Source of the DNA: Bacillus sp. T3
Lineage (GTDB): Bacteria; Bacillota; Bacilli; Bacillales; Cytobacillaceae
Direction: 5' to 3'
NCBI RefSeq assembly: GCF_033449965.1
Contig: NZ_CP137761.1
Location: forward strand, 4,216,001-4,280,000
Length of the DNA: 64,000 nt
Shown: piece by piece, positions 27,980 through 37,678 of the stretch
How positions within the stretch are numbered: the first letter of the stretch is position 1
Layout: each line of letters opens with the position of its first letter
Made by a program: the position numbers and the translations under genes
The notes under the pieces: generated by a model
What the model saw: the letters and a program-made list of their open reading frames with translations, nothing else
The model's database searches: none
Told to the model about the DNA's origin: nothing

Positions 27980-28639
27980 CTATTGGAATGTATACTTTTT
28001 CTCAATCCACTTGAACAACATTGTTAGGATGAGTGTCATAATTAAATAAATTACACCAGCGACAAAGAATGGAACGATCGTAAAGTCACGGTTTACGGCT
28101 GTCTGCGCAAAGTGCAGCAATTCAGGCACCGCTACTGCGTATAATAGTGCCGTATCCTTTACTAGCGTTACTGATTCATTTGCTACCGCCGGAAGGGCAA
28201 TTCGGAACATTTGTGGCAAAATAATTCTAGTTGTTGTTTGCCATTTGCTCAAGCCAAGCACTTGAGCCGCTTCATACTGACCTTTATCAATTGCAAGCAA
28301 GCCACCACGGAAAATTTCTGCAAAATAAGCTGCATAGTTTAAGATAAATCCTAGGCATGCCGCCACAAAACGATCAAACACTAAATACTCCCCAATTACC
28401 TGGATCATCGGTAGTCCGAAACAAATAAACAACAATTGCAGTAACAGAGGTGTACCGCGCATGACATATACATAGCTTTGAGCTAGCCAGGATAACGGCT
28501 TAATACTGCTTCTTACCGATACGGTCAGCAAAAACCCAAGCGGTATCGATACAACAATACAAATCAAGAACAAGAGCACCGTCATTTGTGCCCCTTCTAA
28601 CATTGGCATTAAGATGGATTGAATATATTCAAATGACAT
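27980..28639 (-). CDS. Polar amino-acid ABC transporter permease
   Basis: 219 residues from ATG 28639 (GGAGG, 8-nt spacing). HisM/GlnP-type inner-membrane permease with about five helices, the family N-terminus ILMPMLEGAQMTVLLFL, the YVYVMRGTPLLLQLLF motif and the EAA loop QYEAAQVLGLSKWQTTTRIILPQMFRIALPA that docks with the ATPase. Middle gene of the operon at 27215-29487. Confidence 0.93.
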   Translation of the reverse strand: MSFEYIQSILMPMLEGAQMTVLLFLICIVVSIPLGFLLTVSVRSSIKPLSWLAQSYVYVMRGTPLLLQLLFICFGLPMIQVIGEYLVFDRFVAACLGFILNYAAYFAEIFRGGLLAIDKGQYEAAQVLGLSKWQTTTRIILPQMFRIALPAVANESVTLVKDTALLYAVAVPELLHFAQTAVNRDFTIVPFFVAGVIYLIMTLILTMLFKWIEKKYTFQ

Positions 28640-28703
28640 CAATATTTCCTCCAAAAACAAAACAGGGTTCCCAAAGGAAATCCTGTTTGCCTTCTATTCA
28701 TTA

Positions 28704-29487
28704 TTATTTTAAAACTTTATTTTCACCGAACCATTTAGTTGAAATTTCACCAGCTGTACCATCTTCATTTAACTCATCAAGTGCTTTTTGAAGCTTTTTA
28801 AGCAACTCTTCGTTTCCTTTTTTCACACCGATACCGTATTCTTCAGGAGCAAGTGATTCATCAAGAACTTTAAATTTTTCATTCTCTTTTGTCATGTAAT
28901 AATTAATGACGATTTCATCAATAACCACTGCATCTAAACGACCAGATTTTAGATCACTTAGAGCAAGCACGTTATCCGAGAATTCAGTAACGGTTTTGAT
29001 CTTGTCTTTAATCGGATTCGCATTTAAAGCATCTGCTGCTGAAGATAATGATTGTAATCCAACAACCTTTCCTTCTAAATCAGCAAGCTTTGTAATGTTT
29101 GAATCAGCCATTGTCACAACTACCTGCGCGTTTTTCAAGTATGGCTTTGTGAAAAGAACTTTTTCTTTTCGCTCATCCGTAATCGTGTATCCGTTCCAAA
29201 TAAGGTCAATCCGGCCACTGCTTAGCTCAGATTCTTTTGTTTTCCAATCGATTGGTTGGAATTCAACTTCTACGCCCATTTTTTCTGCTGCTGCTTTAGC
29301 ATAATCAATGTCAAAGCCAACGATTTCATTTTTATCATCGCGGAAGCCCATTGGTGCAAATTTATCATCAATTCCAATTACTAATGCTTCTTCCTTGTCT
29401 TTTTTCCCAGGTAGAAGAGTCAGAACAAGCTGTCATGAATAAAAATACTGATACGATTGATAAAAATATAAGTGCTAAACGCTTCAT
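28704..29487 (-). pseudogene. Amino-acid ABC transporter binding lipoprotein, one +1 frameshift
   Basis: Starts at ATG 29487 with a lipoprotein signal (lipobox FMTAC). The mature SBP_bac_3 domain includes VGFDIDYAKAAAEKMGVEVEF, WNGYTITDERKEKVLFTKPY and the C-terminal DGTAGEISTKWFGENKV. The frame breaks at 29407-29411: minus strand TCTACCTGGGAAAAAAG, frame needs TCTACCGGGAAAAAAG (…SDSSTGKKDKEEALVIGIDD). As written, translation ends shortly after the signal peptide. First gene of the three-gene importer operon, probably functional in reality. Confidence 0.87.
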
Positions 29488-29654
29488 TGTAAATATACCC
29501 ACCTTCGCCTAATAAATTATTTATTATATCCTTTAGTGCGTTACCATATTATCATACTAGAATAGTATAACAACATAATACATCAGGATGCAATTATAAT
29601 TTTTGGAATTATTGACGATTAGTATTCTTTGAACACATTCAGTTACATTAGGAA

Positions 29655-29684
29655 AGCTGTGGGATTAGTCCAATCCACACAGCT
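29655..29684 (-). terminator. Terminator-like hairpin
   Basis: AGCTGTGGGATT / AATCCACACAGCT, just 3' of the small gene at 29690; only a weak T-run. Confidence 0.55.
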
Positions 29685-29689
29685 CATGC

Positions 29690-29920
29690 TTAGTTCTCTT
29701 TCATTTCACTCAGTTCATCAATCAATTGTTTCGTTCTTTTCGCATTTCCTTCGGCAAAATTTTCGAGACGGTCCTTCAACTCATCATCATCATGAATTCG
29801 CTCTGCCGTGATCAAGTAGGTTCGCATTAAATCCTCTTCCACCTCGATTGAGTTTTGGATTACTTCTTTTAGAACTTCCTTGTCATCACCTTTGTTATCA
29901 TTAAAAAGATCTGAACTCAT
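29690..29920 (-). CDS. Small acidic helical protein, unknown
   Basis: 76 residues starting MSSDLFNDNKGDD. Good RBS (AAAGGAGGTTGCAAG). Predicted mostly helical and highly charged (EVLKEVIQNSIEVEEDLMRTYLITAERIHDDDELKDRLENFAEGNAKRTKQLIDEL). The spacing of hydrophobic residues suggests a two-helix bundle like half of a rubrerythrin/ferritin-type fold, but no metal ligands are certain. No operon partner; it lies upstream of the ABC operon on the same strand. Confidence 0.65.
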   Translation of the reverse strand: MSSDLFNDNKGDDKEVLKEVIQNSIEVEEDLMRTYLITAERIHDDDELKDRLENFAEGNAKRTKQLIDELSEMKEN

Positions 29921-30055
29921 CTTGCAACCTCCTTTACATTTTATATCGTTCTCAATCTTTTTCGTTCACATACTTCTTAAATAATTTTCAGCCAAAAAAC
30001 CTAAAAAATTGTCCTTTTGACCATTCATACTAAGTGTTTTATAATTAAGTTCTAT

Positions 30056-30129
30056 GTCCCAGTAGCTCAGCAGGATAGAGCGACAGCCTCCTAAGCTGTA
30101 GGTCGGAGGTTCAAATCCTCTCTGGGACG
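30056..30129 (+). tRNA. tRNA-Arg(CCT)
   Basis: Cloverleaf with acceptor GTCCCAG/CTGGGAC, anticodon stem ACAGC/GCTGT with loop CTCCTAA (anticodon CCT), T-loop TTCAAAT. CCA not encoded. Isolated tRNA gene with its own terminator. Confidence 0.95.
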
Positions 30130-30134
30130 TATTT

Positions 30135-30178
30135 AAAAAAAGGCGAAACCTTTGATGTAACTAGGTTTCGCCTTTTTT
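30135..30178 (+). terminator. tRNA-Arg terminator
   Basis: AAAAGGCGAAACCT / AGGTTTCGCCTTTTTT stem, loop ttgatgtaact. It can also serve the YfbU-type gene on the other strand. Confidence 0.9.
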
Positions 30179-30201
30179 ATATTCTATACTTGAAGCAATT
30201 C

Positions 30202-30711
30202 TTATGCCCCAATTACATCCCTAATTTCCGCCAACGTTAACTCATGATGTTCCTTACCAGAAATACCTTTCCAAACAGCTAACATTCGTCTATATTTGTC
30301 CAGCATTGGCCCGTCTGTTTGATAGTTTGGATATTTAGCATTGTCTTTAATTTCATCATATTTATCTAAATCATGCAGCACGAATTTAGCATAGGACATA
30401 TAAATTGCTTCAAGTTGTCCATCGAATCCACGGAACTTTACGTTTTCCTTTTTAAGATCACCATGATCTTCTAGCGCATGAAAAGAAAGATTGAGGGAAT
30501 GATACATTTTTAATATATCCCAAACCTCCTGTGTGATAGCAACTGGGACATTGTCCGGAATCCATTCAAATAGTTCATTGTAGTTTTGGACAAAACCATT
30601 TTCAAGGATTTTTCTATTTAAAGCGTACATTTTTTCTTCTTCGGGATTAAATTTTTCAAGAATTAAAAACTGATTTATCAAGATTAGTCTTTCAGATTTT
30701 GACAGATTCAT
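30202..30711 (-). CDS. YfbU-family protein
   Basis: 169 residues from ATG 30711 (AAAGGAG, 8-nt spacing). Matches the YfbU pattern: LSKSERLILINQFLILEKFNPEEEKMYALNRKILENGF, then the DILKMYHSLNLSFHAL helix and FDGQ. YfbU in E. coli is dispensable for growth but linked to induced cell death; the biochemical role is unknown. It follows a small hydrophobic ORF (30725-30925) whose stop abuts its ribosome-binding site. Confidence 0.8.
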   Translation of the reverse strand: MNLSKSERLILINQFLILEKFNPEEEKMYALNRKILENGFVQNYNELFEWIPDNVPVAITQEVWDILKMYHSLNLSFHALEDHGDLKKENVKFRGFDGQLEAIYMSYAKFVLHDLDKYDEIKDNAKYPNYQTDGPMLDKYRRMLAVWKGISGKEHHELTLAEIRDVIGA

Positions 30712-30724
30712 GCAATCATCTCCT

Positions 30725-30925
30725 TTATATAATGAATTCGAACAACTCAACAAATTTACAGCGGTAGAAATTGTTAACTATCAGTGAACAATTTGCCTTG
30801 TCACGCAATTTATTTTCTGATGGCGAAACAGCGAAAAATATTACAACAGCAAGGTTTGCAACCCATTCTATTGCAAGAGTTTTCCATATTACAAAAGGAA
30901 ATATTTTCTTTATTAATGTTGTCAT
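30725..30925 (-). CDS. Small hydrophobic protein, unknown
   Basis: 66 residues from ATG 30925, preceded by GGAG with 8-nt spacing. One long hydrophobic stretch (IFPFVIWKTLAIEWVANLAVVIFFAV) then a polar tail with two cysteines. The stop TAA is immediately followed by the AGGAG site of the YfbU-type gene, as in an operon. No family recognised; coding status rests on RBS and context only. Confidence 0.4.
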   Translation of the reverse strand: MTTLIKKIFPFVIWKTLAIEWVANLAVVIFFAVSPSENKLRDKANCSLIVNNFYRCKFVELFEFII

Positions 30926-30988
30926 ACTTTTCACTCCATTTAGGCCCCTCAGGTATATATAATTAAAAACAAAAAAGGATTGATGCCC

Positions 30989-31153
30989 TTGAGTAATAGG
31001 ACAATTGAGTTAATGAATTCAATTAATAAAATTAAAGAAGAATTTACTATTTTTATTGATAATAGATATACAGTCAATTATGCGATTGATGAATTAAGTC
31101 GTCTGCATAATTTAGCCCCTAATGTGATAAAAGAGATTTTAACAAAACATTAA
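30989..31153 (+). CDS. Small 54-residue protein, unknown
   Basis: TTG start at 30989 with AAAGGA nine bases upstream, 54 codons, then a compact intrinsic terminator at 31157. Sequence: SNRTIELMNSINKIKEEF, then IDNRYTVNYAIDELSRLHNLAP and a helical end. Too short for domain recognition; likely a soluble helical protein. The flanking RBS and terminator make it a believable gene. Confidence 0.5.
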   Translation: MSNRTIELMNSINKIKEEFTIFIDNRYTVNYAIDELSRLHNLAPNVIKEILTKH

Positions 31154-31156
31154 TGA

Positions 31157-31191
31157 GCCCTACTCAATCGAGTAAGGGCATGTTTTTTTTT
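31157..31191 (+). terminator. Terminator
   Basis: GCCCTACTC / GAGTAAGGGC stem, loop aatc, followed by a T9 run. Confidence 0.85.
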
Positions 31192-31348
31192 ATAAGAATC
31201 TTGGTAAAATATATTGACTATAAAACTAGTAAAAGTTGAAACTTTTTTTGTTTTGAATCGTAAATACATGATAAATTAAAATAAGTGTAAATTTCGCGTT
31301 TGTTATATTTGCACTTCTTTTATATTAAAATCTTGGAGGGAAATCTCA

Positions 31349-31794
31349 TTGAAGAAATTTTTAGCAGCAATCCTTACGGCAGCGCTTATTTTTTCCCTGT
31401 CGGAAGCTACGTGTTTCAAGATCACTCAACAACAGTAGAAGCAAGAGGCTACAAATCTGGTAAAAGAAGTTTCAGCACGAATAACAGTGGTACTACCAAC
31501 AATAATTCTTTATTCCAAAAGAAACAGAATAGTTCCACGACTACAAATAAATCAACAAGAACTACAACCAAAGGTATGTTTAAACCAGGCGGACTAATGA
31601 AAGGTTTAATGCTAGGTGGACTTGCTGGCTTACTATTTGGTAGCCTATTTGGAAGTATGGGCTTTTTAGGTTCAATTTTAGGCTTGATGGTAAATGTTCT
31701 AGCGATTTTCATTTTAATTTCCTTGATTCGTAAAGTTTTCTCCTTCTTTAACGATAAGAAGAAAAAAGAGGCTCATTCCCAGTGGAGAAACTAA
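31349..31794 (+). pseudogene. Secreted/membrane protein with Ser/Thr-rich linker, 5' frameshift
   Basis: The natural start is TTG 31349 (TTGGAGGG upstream), giving signal peptide MKKFLAAILTAALIFS. The frame must then gain one base in the T6 run at 31389-31394 to read PVGSYVFQDHSTTVEARGYKSGKRSFSTN. The rest is a Ser/Thr/Asn-rich linker, a glycine-rich hydrophobic hairpin (GGLMKGLMLGGLAGLLFGSLFGSMGFLG), a membrane helix and a charged end. Overlaps the DUF2653 gene by 13 nt. Function unknown; probably exported and membrane-associated. Confidence 0.65.
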
Positions 31795-32069
31795 TCATTT
31801 CAGAACAGGACATCATTAACGCTGTTTGTGTCTATATCTCCCGCAAAAAACAGGTGAAGCCAGAAGAGGTGGAAGTTGAACTATTGTTTGATGATGACTA
31901 CGGCTTTTCAGCTGAGGCATACGTTCATGACCGCAAGCAAGTTCTAATTGCGGCAAACCTTATTGAGGCTTTACGGTTGTGGCTTGATGAATATTTGCAC
32001 AGAGACCCATTTGCCGGAATTGAACTCGTTTTAGATGATGATGAAGGTATTATTGCGTTCGTTCGATAA
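31782..32069 (+). CDS. YxcD-like DUF2653 protein
   Basis: 95 residues, GTG start overlapping the end of the upstream gene. Pattern IISEQDIINAVCVYISRKKQVKPEEVEVELLFDDDYGFSAEAY matches the DUF2653 family (B. subtilis YxcD). Small, acidic, cytosolic; function unknown. Coupled to the membrane protein upstream, suggesting a joint role. Confidence 0.78.
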   Translation: MEKLIISEQDIINAVCVYISRKKQVKPEEVEVELLFDDDYGFSAEAYVHDRKQVLIAANLIEALRLWLDEYLHRDPFAGIELVLDDDEGIIAFVR

Positions 32070-32088
32070 TCTTGAACGACTAATAAAT

Positions 32089-32131
32089 AAAGCACACAGG
32101 TTCTTCTGTTTTAGAAAAACCTGTGTGCTTT
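32089..32131. terminator. Bidirectional terminator
   Basis: 14-bp perfect stem AAAGCACACAGGTT / AACCTGTGTGCTTT between convergent genes. Confidence 0.88.
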
Positions 32132-32182
32132 TTAATTTTGAATATAGCTTTAGTGCCCAGCTTTCCAAACTACTCAGCCAGC

Positions 32183-32943
32183 CTAAAAATTCATCTTCGA
32201 TTGGCCACCATCAACATTAATGCTAGCGCCAACAATCCAGAACGCTTTTTCTGATGCTAGGAACGCCACGACATTCGCAATTTCTTCAGAGGTTCCAAAG
32301 CGCCCTGCTGGAATTTCATTTTCGACGAATTGCATGATTCCGACTGGATCCTCTTCCAGACGTCTTTTCCAATTTCCTGTATCATGAAGAATGCTCCCTG
32401 GGCGACACTGTTTACACGAATCCCAAACGGAATCATTTCATCAGCAAACGACTTTGTGAAGCTAATCAAGGCTGCTTTGGCATTATTATAGGTTACCTTT
32501 CCGCCACTCTCTCTACCGAAAACAGAAGTAATATTAATTATCGATCCGCTTCTCGTTTGTTTCATCTTCTCAGCTGCCAGCTTGCTTAAATGAACCGCTG
32601 AAAAATAGTTAAGCTCCATTGCTTCATAAAATAATTCCATTGGCGTTTCCGCTGCTAATCCACCATTGCTCCCACCAGCGTTATTAATAAGCACATCGAT
32701 TGAGCCCTTTTCTTCAATAAAATCCTGCATCAGCTTTTCACGTTGATCTGCCTTTGTCACATCCACTTGAAAAATCGATACTTTCCCTCCTAAATCCTCT
32801 TTTGCTTTTTTTAATACCTCAAGATCACGGGCAGCAATCGATACATTTGCCCCTTCTTCTAGTAAAACCTCAGCAATTACCTTACCTATTCCCTTGGATC
32901 CGCCTGTAATTAAAATATTCTTCCCTTGCAATATCAAATCCAT
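32183..32943 (-). pseudogene. SDR-family oxidoreductase, one -1 frameshift
   Basis: Starts at ATG 32943 (GGAG upstream). Cofactor motif TGGSKGIGK, NNAGG, catalytic Ser/Tyr/Lys region SGSIINITSVFGRESGGKVTYNNAK. The frame breaks at 32397-32401: minus strand GTCGCCCAGGGAGC, while the frame needs one more base (VNSVAPGSILHDTGNW). The real C-terminus then reads ...GASINVDGGQSKMNF to TAG at 32183. As written, the protein ends in an unrelated tail at 32257. Classical NAD(P)H-dependent SDR; substrate unknown. Confidence 0.85.
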
Positions 32944-33236
32944 TAAAAACACTCCTGTAATATAGATTAAACTTTCTTTTTTTGTTTTTCTACTATATTA
33001 ATTATAGCCTTTTGGAAAAAAACAACAAAATAAAGATACTAAATCGATCTCACCCCTAAACTATCACTAAAAATTTAATATCCTTCCCTAGAATGAAATC
33101 AGCTAAGCCTCAAGTCTGAGAAAAAGTTAAGTCTCTACAAATCTAGAAAATTATGTAATATTTACTGTAACAATTAAATAAAAGTGAGGGTAGCTAAAAA
33201 AAGCTTCCAAGTGTGCAACGAATAATTTTGGGAGGT

Positions 33237-33254
33237 GAGCGAATGCTCATTCAC
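33237..33254. promoter_or_regulatory. Candidate TetR-family operator upstream of the RND pump
   Basis: TGAGCGAATGCTCATTCA, close to the TGAATGA-N4-TCATTCA type bound by FadR/TetR-family regulators in Bacillus (5 of 7 positions symmetric). It lies about 100 bp before the pump start. No regulator gene is in the neighbourhood. The remaining 32944-33351 gap is AT-rich with no other clear gene. Confidence 0.35.
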
Positions 33255-33351
33255 AAACGATTGTAAAAATTGTAATTTTTTAACAATTTTTACATCATAT
33301 GTGCTATCATATAACTCGATTTTACATTTATTTCAAGGAGGAGAGGAACCT

Positions 33352-36300
33352 TTGTCAATTTTTACTAAATGGGCTTTTAAAAACAAATCGGCGGTTTCAT
33401 TAATGACGATTTTGGTGTTAGCCATTGGGATTGTAAGTTACTTTCGCTTACCGATGGAGTTCTTACCATCTGCTGATAACCCTCAGGTAACGATTATTTC
33501 GATGGGGCATGGAACAGATTCCAAAACGATGGAAGCAGGGGTGACCACCCCAATCGAACAGGCTGTCACGGGAATTAAGGGAAAAAGTCAATATATTCTA
33601 CTACTGGTGACGGATTTTCGAAAGTAGATCTCTTTTTTGAATCGGGTTCAGATATGAAGCAAGCAAAACAAGATGTTCAAGAGGCATTATCAAACATCGC
33701 GTTGCCTCCATACATATCAAAACCAATCGTGTCTCAGCTTAATACTTCCATGATTCCGATTTCAAATATTGCCATCACCTTTGAAGATGGCTTAACACAG
33801 AAAAATATCGATTTCATTAAGGATAAAATTGAACCATTATATAAAGACATAGACGGAGTGGCACAGGTGGCTACATATGGTATTGGTGACACGGTTATAT
33901 CTGTCAAAATCGATAATACCAAATTAGCAGAAAATCAAGTGACCCTCCAAGAAGTAATGGGGATTCTTCAAGGCCAAAACTCTGCAGTTGCCATTGGGGA
34001 AGAAATAATTGATGGGAAAACGAGCAATATTAAAGTACTTGGGGACTTAACTAGTATTGAAAAGTTAAAGAGTCTTTCGGTCGCTCCTAACGTTGCACTT
34101 AAGGACATCTCATCGATTAAAGAAGTGAAAAACACTAATGTTATCAGCCGATTTAATGGAAAAGAAGCAATAGAAATTGGTATTACAAAGGATAGCAATT
34201 CGAACGCGGTATCCATTAGTAAAGACATTGAAAAAGTGACAAAAGAGATCAACAAAAAATACGACCAGCAGGAGGCTACAATTTACGTTGCATCTGCGGA
34301 TATGGTTGAAACATCCGTGCAAACGATGATGAAAGAGGTTCTTCTCGGGGCCTTATTTGCGACGATTGTTATTATGATTTTCTTACGAAATATCCGTACG
34401 ACTTTTATTACAATTGTCTCCATCCCATTGTCACTTTGCATTACCTTGTTCTTGCTTTCATGGTCTGGTGTAACTTTAAATATTTTAACACTCGGCGGCG
34501 TGGCCGTTGCCGTTGGACGCCTTGTAGATGACAGTATTGTTGTGATTGAAAATATCTATCGGAAAATGCAAACCGAAAAATTTTCAGTAGGTATGGTTAT
34601 TGATGCAACGAAACAAGTGGGTGTAGCAATTACTGCTTCAACCTTAACCACGGTTGCTGTTTTCTTACCAATGAGCCTATTAAATGGTGGCCTTCAAGAA
34701 TTTTTATTACCCTTTGCTCTTACGGTAACCTATTCCTTACTGGCATCCCTACTCGTTGCCTTAACCGTTGTTCCATTAATGAGTGCTGGATTGTTGAAAA
34801 ACACCAAAGTTCCAGAACACAAGCCTGCAGTTAGCTTTCCAAAACTTGTCACTTGGTCATTAAACCATAAATGGATTGTATTCACGATTTCGATCCTGCT
34901 CTTTGGTGGATCGATTGGCGCCTATTTTACAATTCCTAAGGGTGCAGTTGACAATTCTTCCGCTGACTATGTCACTACGACACTCAGCTATCCAAATGAA
35001 ACACCGTTTGAAACGGTAAAAGAAAAAGCGATTGAACTTGAAAAAGCAGTCAGAGAAATGGATGAAGTAAATGATGTATTCACCCAAATCGGCTCTTCTG
35101 CTGATACGGCCCAATTTGGCTGGATTGGATCTCCAACTGAGGCAACCTTAAGCATTTTATTAAAGGATAAAGAAGATACCGATAAAATCTTAAAGGAAAT
35201 TGAAAAGAAAAAAGAGCAGTACCCAGATGCAGTATTAGAAGTAGCCTCTTCTTCTTTTATGATGGGTGGGGCAAGCACCAATATCACGATTGATGTCATT
35301 GGGGATAATATTGATAATCTTGAAAAAGTCGCCAATACCGTCAAGGAAAAGATAAAAGATATTGATGGTGTTGAAAAAGTAACGACTAACCAAGATGAAA
35401 AGAAAACCGTGTACTCGTTGACAGTGGATCCAGCAAAAGGTAATACGGAACAAATTGCTCAGCAGCTCGGAGTCATGTTGAATCAAACACCAATTGGAAC
35501 GATATCGTTAGATGATAAACAAACCACAGTCGTATTAGAGCCTCTGCTAGAAACAAAAACATCCAAAGACCTAAACGACATCCCAATAATGACCGAAGCT
35601 GGAATGTTACCGTTATCACAGATTGCTTCATTAAAAAGCGAAGAAAGCTCAACAAACCAGTTCCATAAGGATGGAGAAACATACCTACAAGTAACGGCCT
35701 CTGTCGATCCTGCAAAACTATCGGAAATTGCCAGCAAGGTCAATTTAGAAATCTTTGGTGATCAAAAAGATAAAAAAGGCATTAATTTACCAAAGGATGT
35801 GGAGGTACTTGTTGGCGGTGCAAGCACGCAGCAAGCTGATGATTTTACTGATTTGTTTTTAATCATGCTCGTTTCAATCGGAATCGTGTTTTTAATCATG
35901 GTTATCACGTTCAAATCAATCAAAGCGCCCATTGCGATTCTTTCCTCGTTACCACTTGCGGCAATTGGAGCGATTTTAGGAATCTTAATTAGTCGAATTT
36001 CGGTTGATATTACCGCACTTCTCGGCGCTCTAATGTTAATTGGAATCGTCGTCACCAACGCGATTGTCCTTTTAGATCGAGTCAGACAAAATGAACAAAC
36101 GATGATCCTACGTGATGCGCTCATTGAAGCAACAGCAACAAGAATGAGGCCTATTTTAATGACAGCAGTTGCCACAATTTGCGCAATGCTCCCACTGCTG
36201 TTTAAGAAAGCCGAAACCGGAAGCTTAGTATCACAAAGCCTAGCTATTGTTGTTATCGGTGGACTGGCGTTGGCGACGCTCCTAACCTTGATAGTCATCC

Positions 36301-36383
36301 CATGTATTTATGAACTGCTTTACTTTAAAAAATCAAGAAAACAGCGATTAACACCACCAACGGAAACAGATATAACGATGTAA
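33352..36383 (+). pseudogene. SwrC/AcrB-type RND efflux transporter, one -1 frameshift
   Basis: TTG start 33352 with AAGGAGGAG upstream. Reads FTKWAFKNKSAVSLMTILVLAIGIVSYFRLPMEFLP, then breaks at the A5 run 33582-33586. One more A gives GIKGKKSIYSTTGDGFSKVDLFFESG, joining the 909-residue remainder. That part has two periplasmic-type porter loops and 11 more helices, with the RND signature GGVAVAVGRLVDDSIVVIENIYRK and a late GIVVTNAIVLLDRV. In B. subtilis, SwrC exports surfactin and antibiotics. Stand-alone gene without a membrane-fusion partner, as in other Gram-positives. Confidence 0.87.
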
Positions 36384-36386
36384 AAG

Positions 36387-36426
36387 AAAAAGAGTAATGA
36401 GGTTTTTTGACCTCGTTACTCTTTTT
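36387..36426. terminator. Bidirectional terminator
   Basis: AAAAAGAGTAATGAGGT / ACCTCGTTACTCTTTTT stem between convergent genes. Confidence 0.88.
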
Positions 36427-36463
36427 GGTTTATTAGTTTTTCGTTAAAACCGTCAATCCTAAA

Positions 36464-37481
36464 CTAAACTTCTACCTTCCTATCATTTTGCATCTCAATT
36501 TTCCTAATTAACCCTTCAACAAAATTAGGCTGAACCATGATGGTTCTCGCTAGACCGATAAAGTCAATCTCGCCCTTTTCGACCATTTCAGTTGCGATGT
36601 CAATATTCTCTAATTCACCGGCTTCCGATAACGGGAATCCCAATGTTACTTTTAACAGTACGAATCATTTCTCTTAGCATGGCCTGTCCAGGCAGGCGTA
36701 ACGGTGGCATTAAGCCCGTTGATACATCAAGAATATCAATACCTGCTTCCTCTAGCATTTTCGCAACAAAGCAGCCTTCATTTAATGTCAGCCCACCTGG
36801 CAATAGATCATCCAGCCCTAAACGGACTAACAGGAGAAAATCCGCTCCTACTGATCTTCGAATTTCTGTTACAATTTCAAGTAAAAGTCGACTGCGATTT
36901 TCAAGACTGCCGCCATATTCATCGTCTCGAAAATTCGTCAATGGTGATAAAAATTGGGACAATAAAAAGCCGTGACAGTTGTGGATTTCTACCCCATCAA
37001 ATCCTGCCTTCTTTACACGAAGGGCAGCCTTAACAAACTCAATCTTGATCACTTGAATTTCCTCAATGGTTAAGGCTCTTGGCATCGAACGCTGCAAAAC
37101 TGGATGCATCACTGCGGATGGAGCGACTGCCTCCATACCCGTTAACACAGGGTCGGCAGCACTCCCTGCGTGATTAATTTGAACAACCGCAATTTGTTCA
37201 TTTTTATGGATAACATCAGCAAGCTTCACCAACCCCTCGATGCATTCATCACGGTCCACATATACAAGTTTCTCTCGATATTGCCCTGCTCGATTAATAG
37301 CCGCCTGTTCAACGACAATTAAGGCTGGCCCTTTGCGCTGCTCATATATGGACAATAATTCCTCCGTAATAAGCCCATCCTGTGTTGCTTTCGATATATC
37401 AAAGGGTGCACAAACATAGCGATTTTTGAACACAAGATTTTTAATCGCCTGTCGCTGTAATAATATTTTGCTATGATTCAT
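36464..37481 (-). pseudogene. NADH:flavin oxidoreductase (Old Yellow Enzyme type), one +1 frameshift
   Basis: About 338 residues when repaired. FMN barrel motifs: NRYVCAPFDI, VQINHAGSAADP, FDGVEIHNCHGFLLSQFLSPLTNFRDDEYGGSLENRSRLLLEI. The text stops at IPVIGSR*. Removing one base near the CCGG at 36618-36621 (minus strand GGAAGCCGGTGAA) continues as AGELENIDIATEMVEKGEIDFIGLARTIMVQPNFVEGL to TAG at 36464, with normal spacing to the phosphate-binding end of the barrel. It reduces activated C=C bonds or nitro groups; physiological substrate unknown. Confidence 0.85.
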
Positions 37482-37678
37482 TTTCCTTCTCCCTTACCAT
37501 GAATGACTTATTCTTCACTCTAATACAACTTTCTCAAATATTATTTAAAAATATTGACAATGTTAGTAAAAGAGTGGAATACGACATTTCAGTACAATAA
37601 CAACTTCTTAGAAATACCTCGTTTAATATTACTAAAATTAGCCATATTAAAGAGAGGATCATAGGAGGAGTGAATGAA

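Noticed and set aside
30771..30966. Plus-strand ORFs of about 60 codons before the small gene at 30989
   Set aside because: No ribosome-binding sites, and they are antisense to a better-supported small gene.
36600..36640. A multi-codon deletion in the oxidoreductase phosphate-binding loop
   Set aside because: After a one-base repair the residue count between VIG and the next conserved segment matches the family, so no codons are missing.
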